Positions 17,732-26,778 of a stretch of 64,000 bases of DNA are shown in pieces. The translations under genes were made by a program, and so were the position numbers. Location of the stretch: assembly GCF_004369225.1 (NCBI RefSeq), contig NZ_QFFZ01000011.1, positions 1 through 64,000 of the forward strand. The letters run 5' to 3'. Position 1 is the stretch's first letter; every line of letters starts with the position of its first letter. The notes beneath the pieces are model-generated. The model searched no databases. It was not told the origin of the DNA and saw only the letters and a list, made by a program, of their open reading frames with translations. Source of the DNA: Pelotomaculum propionicicum (lineage in GTDB: Bacteria > Bacillota > Desulfotomaculia > Desulfotomaculales > Pelotomaculaceae).

Positions 17732-18787
17732 CTATTCTGAAAATCTTATCTTTCCCATAGCCCCCGCGACACGCGCCACTTCTTCCATCTCGTGGGTTTT
17801 GCTCCGGGTCATCAGGTTGTTTACAGCAATGTCAGGCGAAAGCCCTTCTTCCAGCACCCTGTAAATCTGCTCGGTGATAGGCATTTCAACTCCATAGCGT
17901 CTGGCCAGGCTGTAGGCGGCACGCGTAGTGCGGACTCCTTCAACCACCATTTTCACTTCAGCCAGAGCTTCATCAATTGATTTGCCTTTGCCGATGGCGA
18001 TGCCGGCCCGTCGGTTGCGGCTGTGCATGCTTGTACAGGTCACAATTAAGTCCCCCACACCGGCAAGCCCGGCGAAAGTAAGGGGGTTGGCGCCCATTGA
18101 GAAGCCAAGACGTGAAATCTCGGCCAGCCCCCTGGTCATTAAGGCTGCTTTGGTATTGTCCCCGTACCCCAGGCCGTCCGCAACACCGGTTCCCAGGGCG
18201 ATAATGTTTTTTAAGGCGCCGCCCAGCTCGATACCTGTCACATCCGGGTTGGTGTACACCCTGAAATACTGGCACATAAACAAATCCTGCACGTATTCTG
18301 CGCTGCTCAGGCAGTATGACGATGCCACTACTGCTGTTGGCACCAGCCTGCCGACTTCCTCAGCGTGGCTGGGGCCGGAAAGCACCACGAAACGTTCCAG
18401 CATGTCCTGCCCGGCCTCCTGCGCCAGTGCCTGCGACAAGCGGCAGAGGCTGTCCTCTTCAATACCCTTGGCGACATTAACCAGCACTGCACTGCCTGGC
18501 AGGTAAGGCATGGACTGGCGGAAAACCTGCCTGAAAGCGTGAGAGGGAACGCCATAAATAACCACATCAACGTCCTCCAGGGTCCGTTCCATATCTACAA
18601 GAACTTCTACACCCGGTGGAATAGTTACACCAGGCAGGAAGCTGCTGTTTTCCCTTGTTTGCTTGATTTCATCCACCTGATCCGGCAGAATGGACCACAT
18701 TCTTACTGAAAAACCCTTATGGGCCAGAAGCACGGCAATAGCTGTCGCCCAGCTGCCCGCGCCGAGGATTCCTATTTTTCTAAACAC
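17732..18787 (-). CDS. gpsA: NAD(P)-dependent glycerol-3-phosphate dehydrogenase
   Basis: 351 residues from a GTG at 18787 (AGGGGGT about 8 nt upstream); a TTG nine bases earlier is the alternative. The Rossmann motif [20 protein letters not shown] is followed by [20 protein letters not shown], the catalytic-lysine segment [17 protein letters not shown] and [18 protein letters not shown]. It makes sn-glycerol-3-phosphate from DHAP for phospholipid synthesis. Its neighbour plsY, 13 bp upstream, uses that product, a common pairing with der in this phylum. Confidence 0.95.
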   Translation of the reverse strand: MFRKIGILGAGSWATAIAVLLAHKGFSVRMWSILPDQVDEIKQTRENSSFLPGVTIPPGVEVLVDMERTLEDVDVVIYGVPSHAFRQVFRQSMPYLPGSAVLVNVAKGIEEDSLCRLSQALAQEAGQDMLERFVVLSGPSHAEEVGRLVPTAVVASSYCLSSAEYVQDLFMCQYFRVYTNPDVTGIELGGALKNIIALGTGVADGLGYGDNTKAALMTRGLAEISRLGFSMGANPLTFAGLAGVGDLIVTCTSMHSRNRRAGIAIGKGKSIDEALAEVKMVVEGVRTTRAAYSLARRYGVEMPITEQIYRVLEEGLSPDIAVNNLMTRSKTHEMEEVARVAGAMGKIRFSE

Positions 18788-18800
18788 TGAAGCCAACCCC

Positions 18801-19391
18801 CTACCACTTTTTCAGGTTGATTTTAGGCTCGGTACCGTTTGCCAGCCTTTTCATATTTGGAATATGTTTATACACTGCAAATACCGCGGCAAAAACACCC
18901 AGCAAAATATACGGAAAATCAAGGTGAAAGGCCGCCATTAAGATTGGGATTGAGATAATGCCCAGGATGGATGCAAGTGAAATATACCGAAAGATACCAA
19001 CTAAGACAAACCAGATTACAGCGGTGCAGGCCAGCACCGGAAAGGAAACAGCGGCAAAAACACCGGCCGCTGTGGCAATCAGCTTGCCCCCTTTGAAACC
19101 AAGGAACAACGGCCAGCTATGGCCGGCCAGCACAGCCGCCCCGGCCAAGGTTACCAGCCAGGGGCCGCCGAAGTGCCTGGCCAGTATAACAGCCAGCACA
19201 CCTTTGCCAAGGTCACCGGCAAGAGCGATGATGCCGGCCACCGGCCCGGCCGTCCGCCAGACATTAGTTGTCCCCACATTACCGCTGCCGCACTGGCGGA
19301 TGTCGATACCTTTCCACCACCGGCCCACCAGAAAACTGAACGGTATGGAACCGATTAAATACGCCACAAATATTACCCAGGAATTGTTCAT
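18801..19391 (-). CDS. plsY: Acyl-phosphate:glycerol-3-phosphate acyltransferase
   Basis: 196 residues, polytopic. The three PlsY motifs are visible: [20 protein letters not shown] with R and [12 protein letters not shown] (motif 1), [20 protein letters not shown] (motif 2, KGGK) and GTEPK near the C-terminus (motif 3). It transfers an acyl group from acyl-phosphate to glycerol-3-phosphate at the inner face of the membrane. GGGGGA precedes the ATG. It lies directly upstream of gpsA. Confidence 0.95.
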   Translation of the reverse strand: MNNSWVIFVAYLIGSIPFSFLVGRWWKGIDIRQCGSGNVGTTNVWRTAGPVAGIIALAGDLGKGVLAVILARHFGGPWLVTLAGAAVLAGHSWPLFLGFKGGKLIATAAGVFAAVSFPVLACTAVIWFVLVGIFRYISLASILGIISIPILMAAFHLDFPYILLGVFAAVFAVYKHIPNMKRLANGTEPKINLKKW

Positions 19392-19410
19392 ACTTGTCTC
19401 CCCCTACAAT

Positions 19411-19613
19411 TGGGAAGTGAGACGTGAGAATTGGGACGTGGGATACAGGTATTCCTCTTAAGCAAATTCTGTGTGAATGAATTCGCACCTACAATTAAGC
19501 AATCAGACATCAAACGTGGGTTATGCCGCATCCTTGAGGTTTTTATCCCTTAAGAATATCTTTCATTCTCACTTCTCACTTCCCACGTCTCACTTCTCAC
19601 TTCTCATTTCTCA
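19411..19613. repeat. Inverted heptamer-type intergenic repeat (TCTCACT units)
   Basis: The left side reads TGGGAAGTGAGACGTGAGAA and the right side, about 130 bp away, carries tandem TCTCACT units on the complementary side (CTTCTCACTTCCCACGTC and continuing). The two sides can fold back on each other. It lies between plsY and der and overlaps the last codons of der slightly. No gene is visible inside. Confidence 0.6.
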
Positions 19614-20932
19614 ACTTCTTTTGTCCTTTTACGCAGCGCGAAGCGGATTGGAGTGCCTTCAAATCCATAAGCCGAGCGAATTTGATTCTCCAAAAAACGC
19701 AGGTAGGAAAAATGCATAAGCGCGGGATCATTCACAAACAAGATAAACTTGGGGGGTTTTACTCCACCCTGAGTGGCATAAAGAATTTTAAGCCTTTTGG
19801 TTTTTTCTGACGGGGGCGGAGTGCGCGTAACAGCTTCTTTTAACAGGTTGTTTAAATCCGGGGTGTTGATGCGGAATGAATGCTGCTCAGCCACAAAATC
19901 CACAAGCTCCAGCACATTAGAAACGCGCTTCCCTGTTATAGCTGAAGTAAATATCAGCGGCGCGTACTGCATAAATCCCAGTTCCTTGCGTACTTTTTCA
20001 GTGTAGCGGTTCATAGTTCGGTCGTCTTTTTTGAGCAAATCCCACTTGTTGACCACCAGTATGGACGCCCGGCCTGATTCGTGAGCGTATCCGGCTATGC
20101 GCTTGTCCTGGTCCGTTACACCGGCCACCGCGTCAATTATCATCAAGACAACGTCGCTACGTTCAACAGCCCTGAGCGACCTGATCACGCTGTATTTTTC
20201 AGTGGGATCTTCAATTCTGCTGCGGCGGCGAATTCCCGCGGTATCTATGATCACATAATGCCTGCCGTCACGTTCAAAAGCAGAGTCAATGGCATCCCTC
20301 GTAGTGCCCGGTATGTCACTGACTATAACTCTTTCCACACCGAGGATCGCGTTAACGATTGATGACTTGCCCACATTAGGCCTGCCGATAACAGCAATCT
20401 TTATTGTATCGGGAGGATAATCCTCCTCAGTATCAGCCGGCAGCAAGCTCACCAGCCTGTCCAACAAGTCGCCGGTATTCAACCCCTCGGCCGCGGAAAC
20501 CGGTACCGGTTCGTCCAGTCCCAGCTTGTAAAACTCGTAAGTGTCAGTTTCAAATTTAAAATTTTCTACTTTATTGGCAGCAAGGACAGCAGGTTTTTTA
20601 GATTTGCGTATAATTAAAGCTACTTCCAGGTCATCCGGGTTCAAACCGGCCCTGGCATCCACAACAAAAAGGACAGCGTCCGCCTCATTAATGGCCAGCT
20701 CCACCTGACGCCTTACGCCCTCGTTTATTTCTCCGCTTTCCTGGAAATCCAGCCCCCCGGTATCAACCAGGGTAAAACTGCGGCCGGCCCACTCTGTATC
20801 CTGGTAAAGACGGTCTCTTGTAACTCCCGGCTCACTCTCCACTATGGCTACCCGGCCGCCGACGATGCGGTTGAAAAGAGTTGATTTGCCTACATTTGGC
20901 CTTCCCACAATGGCCACAACCGGCTTAGCCAA
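19604..20932 (-). CDS. der: Ribosome biogenesis GTPase Der (EngA)
   Basis: 442 residues with two tandem G domains: VAIVGRPNVGKSTLFNRIVG at residue 5 and IAVIGRPNVGKSSIVNAILG near 180. Each has DTGG/DTAG switch motifs and NKxE / NKWD specificity motifs. The C-terminal KH-like domain contains RTPPPSEKTKRLKILYATQ. It acts in 50S subunit assembly. The TTG start has GGAGGTGA 6 nt upstream. The basic tail (RFALRKRTKEVEK) is encoded in the edge of an intergenic repeat. Confidence 0.96.
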   Translation of the reverse strand: MAKPVVAIVGRPNVGKSTLFNRIVGGRVAIVESEPGVTRDRLYQDTEWAGRSFTLVDTGGLDFQESGEINEGVRRQVELAINEADAVLFVVDARAGLNPDDLEVALIIRKSKKPAVLAANKVENFKFETDTYEFYKLGLDEPVPVSAAEGLNTGDLLDRLVSLLPADTEEDYPPDTIKIAVIGRPNVGKSSIVNAILGVERVIVSDIPGTTRDAIDSAFERDGRHYVIIDTAGIRRRSRIEDPTEKYSVIRSLRAVERSDVVLMIIDAVAGVTDQDKRIAGYAHESGRASILVVNKWDLLKKDDRTMNRYTEKVRKELGFMQYAPLIFTSAITGKRVSNVLELVDFVAEQHSFRINTPDLNNLLKEAVTRTPPPSEKTKRLKILYATQGGVKPPKFILFVNDPALMHFSYLRFLENQIRSAYGFEGTPIRFALRKRTKEVEK

Positions 20933-20948
20933 AAAACATCACCTCCGC

Positions 20949-21174
20949 AAACAAATTGACAGGATTAACAGGATTTAAAAAGATGATTTACAGGATTAAA
21001 ATAAGAATATTAAAAATATAAATATACCATGAAATCAATAAAAGATATTAACTTATAATTTTAAAAATTAGTAACTTATTACCAAAACATTAAATCATAT
21101 TTTAATTTATTAAATCTTAGTTTTAAAATCCTGTAAATCCAAATAATCCTGTAAATCCTGTCAATTTGTTTTAA
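20949..21174. repeat. AGGATTTAC-type inverted repeat, copy C
   Basis: Left end AAACAAATTGACAGGATTAA with further 9-mers; right end AATCCTGTCAATTTGTTTTA, its complement. The core ends match the inner part of copies A and B, but the outer ATGATT..CTCAG arms are absent. The centre is very AT-rich and non-coding. It fills the der-DUF512 gap. Confidence 0.65.
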
Positions 21175-21206
21175 TAATTTATATTTTACCCCGGATTCAA
21201 CTGAAA

Positions 21207-22547
21207 TTAACTATTTTTAATAAAAACATCTGCTCTTTCAGGGCTGCCGGTCAGGACATCCACCAGTTGGCGCGGTCCCGCCACAGCCGCTGTATTTACC
21301 TGCAGGCGGGATGCCAGTTCGGCTAAACTTATATCGTCCAGGAAAACCGGCGCTTCCTTTTTCAGCATGACTGACGGTATTACCAGCAGGTCGCCGGCCT
21401 CACCAGGCGCCACCTGCTTTAATATGTCCCTGCCTGTTACCAGGCCGGCAACGGTTACCTGCCGCCCGAAAAAGTAGTTCTCAATTGTATGCAGCGAGAC
21501 ATTCAGACCGCTGATTTTATTCAGTCTTTCCGCCACAGGTGACAAAATTTGAGCCGCCAGTGACCCGGTTAAGATGGCAGCTTTCTTGGCGGCAATTTCT
21601 GGCGGCAGGGTTTTCTGCACTTTAGCCCATTCGTCCAGAAAAAGCCGGGTAAGGCCAACACCGTTTTCCAGCTGAGGGAAACTGCCGTATCTTACAGCCG
21701 GCGGTACCGTTTCTCCGGCCAGCAGGTAAAATTCGTCAGAGGCAAAAATAAAAGGGTCACCAAAATCATGCGTGTATTGTTTCTGCCTGGCGCCCACCCA
21801 GCGCACAAGGTCACTGGCTTCACCGGAGGCAACCCCCCGCAGCTGAAAAAGCTCCTGCCTGTAACGGGTAAGCCCTACGGGCACGACTGCCAGAGAACTG
21901 ACTGACGGCCATAATCCGGCCAGGTCGGAGGTAGTCCGCTCCAGCTCCGCCCCGTCATTCAGGCCGGGGCAAAGCACCACCTGAGTGTGCATTTCAATGC
22001 CGGCTTCGGCCAGATAACCAAGCTGGTCCATGATTAGGGCCGCTTTGTCGCTGCCCAGCATTTCCCGCCTGAGCGCGGGGTTGGTTGTGTGTACTGAGAT
22101 GTAGATCGGGCTCAGCCGCTGCCTCGCTATCCTGCGCAGTTCATTGTCTTTAAGATTAGTTAGTGTGATAAAATTGCCGCTCCAGAAGGACAGGCGGTAG
22201 TCGTCGTCTCTCACGTAAAGTGTCTTCCGCAGCCCCACGGGCATTTGATCGACAAAACAAAAAACACACTTGTTGGAGCATCTTCTGGTCCTGCCAAAGC
22301 CGCCGCCGCTGAATTCCAGACCCAGGCACTGGTCAAAGTCCTTCTCGACGTCCAGGATCCACAGCTCCCCGCCTGCTTTTTTCACATCTATACTTAATTT
22401 TTCTTCAGTCTCCCAAAAGCGATAATCAATCAGGTCATGCAGAGTCTCACCGTTTATAGAAAGGACCCGGTCTCCGGGCTCCAGACCGAGTTCCGCCGCG
22501 ATGCTTTCCGGCTTCACCAGACAAACTTCCAGACCCCTGTTTTTCAA
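21207..22547 (-). CDS. DUF512 PDZ-radical SAM protein
   Basis: 446 residues from a TTG at 22547 (GGGAGGT about 9 nt upstream). An N-terminal PDZ-like segment (ESIAAELGLEPGDRVLSING) precedes the radical SAM cluster site CSNKCVFCFVDQMP, then DDYRLSFWSGNFITLTNLKD and ISVHTTNPALRREMLGSD. The C-terminal DUF512 domain contains ILTGSLAAQILSPVAERL and DLLVIPSVMLKKE. The family is conserved in clostridia and often sits near der, as here; its substrate is unknown. Confidence 0.9.
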   Translation of the reverse strand: MKNRGLEVCLVKPESIAAELGLEPGDRVLSINGETLHDLIDYRFWETEEKLSIDVKKAGGELWILDVEKDFDQCLGLEFSGGGFGRTRRCSNKCVFCFVDQMPVGLRKTLYVRDDDYRLSFWSGNFITLTNLKDNELRRIARQRLSPIYISVHTTNPALRREMLGSDKAALIMDQLGYLAEAGIEMHTQVVLCPGLNDGAELERTTSDLAGLWPSVSSLAVVPVGLTRYRQELFQLRGVASGEASDLVRWVGARQKQYTHDFGDPFIFASDEFYLLAGETVPPAVRYGSFPQLENGVGLTRLFLDEWAKVQKTLPPEIAAKKAAILTGSLAAQILSPVAERLNKISGLNVSLHTIENYFFGRQVTVAGLVTGRDILKQVAPGEAGDLLVIPSVMLKKEAPVFLDDISLAELASRLQVNTAAVAGPRQLVDVLTGSPERADVFIKNS

Positions 22548-22604
22548 TGGGGCATTACCTCCCGCGTTTACTCTAAACAATTATCTATAAATTCCATAAT
22601 ATAG

Positions 22605-23066
22605 TCAAGGAAGATTTGAACGTACGGTTTTTACATCATGCACCAACTCTGCAAGCCTGCCGTAAATCTTTTTAATCCCTGCCGCAGCCAGAGAGTAGCC
22701 CAGGGGGGCAAGGAACCTGGAGCCGCATAGCAATCTGCCTGCCAGAAGGTACAAGTTGTCCCTGACCCCGCTGTCAACCAGGTTCAGTTCGTCTTCCGGT
22801 ATGTTGTAGATGCTCTGAAAGCTTTCAACCAGTCGGTGGACCATGCCCCTCTCACCCTTGACGGACAGGGCATATATTTTATCCCCCTGCTCATCAGAGC
22901 CAAGTGATACTACATTACCCTCCCCGTCTCTTATATTCAAAAACAGCTGGCCCCACAGCTGGCTTTTGCCCGGTACTCTCCCCGCGGGCAGGCGTCCTGT
23001 ATGTATGGCTCCGGCCAGCGCGGCCAGAGGCAGTTTGCTGTCGCTGAAGTACAGAATCCTTTTCAC
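22605..23066 (-). CDS. DUF3189 family protein (second paralog)
   Basis: 153 residues. RILYFSDSKLPLAALAGAIH and TGRLPAGRVPGKSQLWGQLF follow the DUF3189 pattern seen more clearly in the upstream paralog, and LGSDEQGDKIYALSVKGERG matches its mid-region. Function is unknown. The two paralogs are tandem, and the start of this gene lies 152 bp inside the 3' end of the other, in a different frame. Confidence 0.75.
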   Translation of the reverse strand: MKRILYFSDSKLPLAALAGAIHTGRLPAGRVPGKSQLWGQLFLNIRDGEGNVVSLGSDEQGDKIYALSVKGERGMVHRLVESFQSIYNIPEDELNLVDSGVRDNLYLLAGRLLCGSRFLAPLGYSLAAAGIKKIYGRLAELVHDVKTVRSNLP

Positions 23067-23526
23067 TGTCTTTACCTACCTGGTCTTTTATTTTTCGCAC
23101 CAGCTCGACCACCCGGAAATACGCGGCCTGGGTTCCCATTGTCACGATCGGGCGCCCAAACCTGATAAATCCCCAGCGCCGCGAGATGAAACCTCCAAAT
23201 TTCATAGTTAAATTAACTTTTTCCATCACATTTACAAAAAGGTAGTCATCCTGCGGGATATCAAAAATACCGGCCAGGCCTGCAAACACCTTTTCTAAAA
23301 CCAGTGGCCGGCTGCGCCGTGCTGTAAGGTATATTTCATGGCCGAATTCATCAATACCCATAAAATAAATATGCCCGTGCTCGTCGGCATCCTGCCGGTC
23401 AAAAAGCGGCAGCTGCCAGAATTCCTGCTTTTCGGGGACATGGTCCACGGGCAGCAGGCCCAGGTGAATCGCAGCGGCGGTTACTGAGGAATGGGCCCCA
23501 CCGTAACAGTGATATATAATTTTCAT
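22915..23526 (-). CDS. DUF3189 family protein (first paralog)
   Basis: 203 residues. KIIYHCYGGAHSSVTAAAIH, LGLLPVDHVPEKQEFWQLPL and FMGIDEFGHEIYLTARRSRP are typical DUF3189, a clostridial family of unknown function usually about 150 residues long. Homology to the paralog ends near residue 152 (VELVRKIKDQVGKDSEK). The remaining 50 residues (Gln/Arg/Gly-rich, ending FEYKRRGG) are read through the start of the next gene in another frame and look non-native, as if the original stop was lost. Confidence 0.8.
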   Translation of the reverse strand: MKIIYHCYGGAHSSVTAAAIHLGLLPVDHVPEKQEFWQLPLFDRQDADEHGHIYFMGIDEFGHEIYLTARRSRPLVLEKVFAGLAGIFDIPQDDYLFVNVMEKVNLTMKFGGFISRRWGFIRFGRPIVTMGTQAAYFRVVELVRKIKDQVGKDSEKDSVLQRQQTASGRAGRSHTYRTPARGESTGQKPAVGPAVFEYKRRGG

Positions 23527-23535
23527 CGGCTCACC

Positions 23536-23727
23536 TCAATGCCTAACTAAAATGTAGCTGCCGTTCTCCAAATCATGCGCCATGGCGTCAAAAATTCTGG
23601 CTAAATAATTGGCGGTGCGCTCCTGTTCCACCTTATCCCGGGCAAAAAAAATAGGCGCTCCCCCACTGACTTGCTCCTTATCAAGGGCAACTATCGCTAA
23701 TATAATGCCTGAGGCGGTTTCGTTCAT
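23536..23727 (-). CDS. Capping complex subunit for YIEGIA
   Basis: 63 residues: ETASGIILAIVALDKEQVSG and GGAPIFFARDKVEQERTANY followed by a short helical tail. This matches the small protein that accompanies YIEGIA proteins in sporulating Firmicutes. It overlaps the YIEGIA gene by the 4 bases ATGA, so translation is probably coupled. The biochemical role is not established. Confidence 0.85.
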   Translation of the reverse strand: MNETASGIILAIVALDKEQVSGGAPIFFARDKVEQERTANYLARIFDAMAHDLENGSYILVRH

Positions 23728-24644
23728 TGGTTGTTCACCTTCTCCTTCGCGGCGCGAATTGATGGGCCGGCCTTTAAGGGCTTGCTCCTGGCGCTCTCCA
23801 GTACGGGTGTCAGTTTTACAGCGGCAATAAGCTGTGCCGGATCCTTTTCCACCGGTAAAATATAAAGGCCCACTTCACCGGTATCAGGATTTTTTCTGGC
23901 CAGCGGCGTATATTCAGGAATGTCTATGTCCTTTTTGCTCCCAAGGATAACAGCGGCTGTAAAAGCCATGGCGTTACGCTGGCCGATATCATGTATGGTC
24001 GCCCTGGCGTTGCCGTCTTTAGGCTTGATTTTAACAGCCAGGCCGTCCTGCAAAATTTTTTCCCGCATAGACTGCAAACCAACGTTCATGATACCTATTT
24101 CATCCACCATCAGGACCGGACCTTTAAAACTAATAGTTGCTGGGACAACTTCGCAGATATCACCGACAATCTCGCCTGACATGAAATGGTGGCAGGCCAG
24201 CAGCGCCAGGACAGCCACCAAAACACCGGTAATCATGCCGCCGAACTGTACAGCCAGGCTGGTCGCGAAAGAGGCGCCCATCACCAGGTAGTTTCTGGCT
24301 TCAAAAGTCCTGGCGATCCCTTCGATGTAATCAAGCCCCCTTTTTACCAGTTCGGTTCTTTCCAGGCTTTCCAGCGTCCGGCGCTCCATGTTTCTGATTT
24401 CCCTGAACTGCTGTGCGGCCAGGGCCAGAAAGGTTACAGCCGCAAAATCAGGCTTCAGGATAGCGGGGACAGCCACGGCTCCCAGCGCGGAGGCGATCAG
24501 CCCCAGCAGGAAGTGCGCCAGGAAACCGTGCGGGTAACCGGGGTACTGCCGGTAGTCAATCCTGAGCAGGACTACACGGGCAAGTGTACCGGTCAGTACG
24601 CCGGATAATATGACAATAAGGTAGTCTGGTATATAGTTTAGCAT
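23724..24644 (-). CDS. YIEGIA family membrane protein
   Basis: 306 residues. Membrane segments occur at the N-terminus (YLIVILSGVLTGTLARVVLL), at about 40-65 (FLLGLIASALGAVAVPAILK) and around residues 125-155 (GMITGVLVAVLALLACHHFM). The name-giving motif YIEGIARTFEARNYLVMGAS is present. The soluble C-terminus contains MNVGLQSMREKILQDGLAVK. The family is restricted to spore-formers and unknown in function. It lies 16 bp after spoIIP in the same operon. Confidence 0.88.
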   Translation of the reverse strand: MLNYIPDYLIVILSGVLTGTLARVVLLRIDYRQYPGYPHGFLAHFLLGLIASALGAVAVPAILKPDFAAVTFLALAAQQFREIRNMERRTLESLERTELVKRGLDYIEGIARTFEARNYLVMGASFATSLAVQFGGMITGVLVAVLALLACHHFMSGEIVGDICEVVPATISFKGPVLMVDEIGIMNVGLQSMREKILQDGLAVKIKPKDGNARATIHDIGQRNAMAFTAAVILGSKKDIDIPEYTPLARKNPDTGEVGLYILPVEKDPAQLIAAVKLTPVLESARSKPLKAGPSIRAAKEKVNNQ

Positions 24645-24660
24645 CCCTGGCTCCTAGGGC

Positions 24661-25887
24661 TTACTCCTGGTCGTCACTGTCCTGCCCGCCCCTTTCCCGC
24701 GTACCCGGCTTGCGGGCGGCCCCGCGCAGGCTGAACAGCCCTGTAACCTCCCTGCCGAAGTTAGACATGTTCTTTTTCATATTGGCCGTGCTCCCAGAAG
24801 TTATTAAAAGATAACCCAGCCCTAAGACCAGGGTGATGCCCAAAATCCAGCCTACAGCTTTCCAGCCGCCCCCTCCGGTCGTTTTAACCGGCTTGGCGGC
24901 GGTAGGGGCTGCTCCAGCCGGCGCACCTGATATGCCTAGCACGGTTGGCACAGCGTCAGTAAACAGCGACACACCGCGTTCAGCTTCTTCTTTACTGTTG
25001 GTATGTGTGCCGGCCTCGATCAAAAGAGCTGTGGAAGAAAGGTCCTGGTTATAGTCACCCTTGCCGACAAAAATCTCTTTGACCACCTTCGCGTGCATTT
25101 CGTTGGCCGCGGCCATCATGCGCTTGGCAAAGTCCATATTGGCGTCCATTTTGGGATTTTCCCTGCCCACAACCAGGCGTACTTTTGCCACATTTTTTCC
25201 TTCAATATTTGAACGGTAATAACTTGGGTCAGGCACACCGTCCCGGTGCACGTCAAAGATAGCGGCCGGGTTGGTCTTCATTAAATTTGACGCTGTCCTG
25301 CGTGAGCGGACATAGGCGTTGTTGTCGTGCGGGTCATGGGCAGTCTGGTCGTAGTTGACAGTCATATTCTTACCCTGCAGCCTGTCAACCATAGCCTTGC
25401 CTACCTGGTAGATCCCTCCTTTAAATGGGATCGCTTCACTTCCGTCCGATGGCACATACGATTCATCAGTGTGGGAATGATAAATGGCAATATTCCCTTT
25501 TTTCTGTTCAGCCAGATTTGTACTGACCGGCACTTCCTGCCTGGCGTACAGTTCGCTGTACGCCACTATCTGGGGGTCAACCCCCAGAAACCTGGCCTCC
25601 GCCCTGTCACCGTCAACTTTATAGACCCGGTAGCTGTTTCCTTCTGAAGTGTAAAGCTCGTCTCCCACATAAGTGGTCCTGGCCATGATGCTCAAGGTAT
25701 TACCCTGTTCGTCGAAGATTGTAGTGTACCTGCCGGAGAGGTGATCCGGGCTCTCCTTATTGAAGAACCCGGCTATGGTAATGGCGGGATACACATTTGA
25801 GTTCCTGGCAGCGCCATAATAAATCAGGGAGACTCCTGCCAGAAGCAAACATCCATATAAAAAGGGTTTCAGCCGTTTACTGCTCAT
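24661..25887 (-). CDS. spoIIP: Stage II sporulation protein P (peptidoglycan amidase/endopeptidase)
   Basis: 408 residues. An N-terminal signal anchor (LYGCLLLAGVSLIYYGAARN) is followed by the SpoIIP catalytic domain with IYHSHTDESYVPSDGS, FDVHRDGVPDPSYY, RLVVGRENPKMDANMDFAKR and LLIEAGTHTNSKEEAERGVS. The tail adds a further membrane helix (VGWILGITLVLGLGYLLITS) and an acidic end. It degrades septal peptidoglycan with SpoIID and SpoIIM during engulfment. The ATG overlaps the upstream DUF1614 gene by 11 bp. Confidence 0.93.
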   Translation of the reverse strand: MSSKRLKPFLYGCLLLAGVSLIYYGAARNSNVYPAITIAGFFNKESPDHLSGRYTTIFDEQGNTLSIMARTTYVGDELYTSEGNSYRVYKVDGDRAEARFLGVDPQIVAYSELYARQEVPVSTNLAEQKKGNIAIYHSHTDESYVPSDGSEAIPFKGGIYQVGKAMVDRLQGKNMTVNYDQTAHDPHDNNAYVRSRRTASNLMKTNPAAIFDVHRDGVPDPSYYRSNIEGKNVAKVRLVVGRENPKMDANMDFAKRMMAAANEMHAKVVKEIFVGKGDYNQDLSSTALLIEAGTHTNSKEEAERGVSLFTDAVPTVLGISGAPAGAAPTAAKPVKTTGGGGWKAVGWILGITLVLGLGYLLITSGSTANMKKNMSNFGREVTGLFSLRGAARKPGTRERGGQDSDDQE

Positions 25888-26644
25888 CCTTTTCCATCTC
25901 CTTTACCCTTGCTGTTTCCCAGTCCGGGCCGGTCCCACTATCACTGTCCGGGCCTGGTTTTTTCAGCCCTTTCACCAGTTCTTCCGGCCGTCCTTTGGCA
26001 CTGGGCCCGCCTGCCAGCCTCTCCAATGATTCACCTATAAGCTCTGCTAGGATAACCGCGACTATGCCGGCCAGTACAATGGTGTCAAACGCCCCGGCGC
26101 CCCCGATATTAACTCTGTAATTCGCCGGCGCTCCCTGGTAGACCAGCCAGACGTAGTGAAAAACATCGACCAGGAGCACACCCAGAGTAGCCGATATGAA
26201 AGCGCCTCTCCTCGATCTGCCGAAGAGGTAGGCAACAATACCACCTACAAGGGGATAAAGATAAATGGGGTCGAGGACTGCGTAACGCCCGGCAGGCTCC
26301 ATAGTCGTCCCTCGGTTGACAAGAGACCCGATAAAATAAACTATAACCGCCGTCGCGGCAGTTCCCACCAGCGCCCTGACCCATTCCTTCCCGCTGCCGG
26401 CCCTGGCTAAAAGGTAAATTGCCAGCCCCAGCGGCACCAGAGCGCCGCCCACATTCAAAGAAGTGTTAAAAGGAAGAAAGGGAAGGGGGATATTTATATA
26501 ACTTCCAATAATTATAGCCCCTATCACCACTAAGGCGCCCCTGTCCGACAGCCTCATCCGGTCCAATGCCCGCTGGGCCAGACCCAGGTAAATAACAATT
26601 GACGCCACTAGTAAAATGATGATACCGATGTTGTTCTGGTCCAT
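25877..26644 (-). CDS. DUF1614 membrane protein
   Basis: 255 residues with seven or so hydrophobic segments. Family features include IIIGSYINIPLPFLPFNTSL, NVGGALVPLGLAIYLLARAG and NIGGAGAFDTIVLAGIVAVI, typical of DUF1614, a membrane family of unknown function found beside spoIIP in Desulfotomaculum relatives. The soluble tail is charged. It is the first gene of a run that continues through spoIIP, YIEGIA, its cap and two DUF3189 genes. Confidence 0.85.
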   Translation of the reverse strand: MDQNNIGIIILLVASIVIYLGLAQRALDRMRLSDRGALVVIGAIIIGSYINIPLPFLPFNTSLNVGGALVPLGLAIYLLARAGSGKEWVRALVGTAATAVIVYFIGSLVNRGTTMEPAGRYAVLDPIYLYPLVGGIVAYLFGRSRRGAFISATLGVLLVDVFHYVWLVYQGAPANYRVNIGGAGAFDTIVLAGIVAVILAELIGESLERLAGGPSAKGRPEELVKGLKKPGPDSDSGTGPDWETARVKEMEKDEQ

Positions 26645-26713
26645 ATTTTAAGCCTCCTCATGCTTGGAAATATCATGAATTAGGCTGTCCATTCGGCTTT
26701 AAATTATACAAAA

Positions 26714-26778
26714 AAACCTCTGAATTAATTAATCAGAGGTTTATCATATAGAAAAAAAGCGGCTTTGCGCCGCTTTTT
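26714..26778 (-). terminator. Tandem intrinsic terminators after ispH-S1
   Basis: Hairpin one (26754-26778) has AAAAAGCGGC/GCCGCTTTTT arms and overlaps the ispH-S1 stop codon. Hairpin two (26714-26742) has AAACCTCTGA/TCAGAGGTTT arms and is followed on the minus strand by a run of Ts. Together they insulate the DUF1614-spoIIP operon from ispH-S1. Confidence 0.88.

Noticed and set aside
23724..24644. Long plus-strand frames opposite YIEGIA and spoIIP
   Set aside because: Sequence composition is that of reversed coding DNA; no motifs and no ribosome binding sites.
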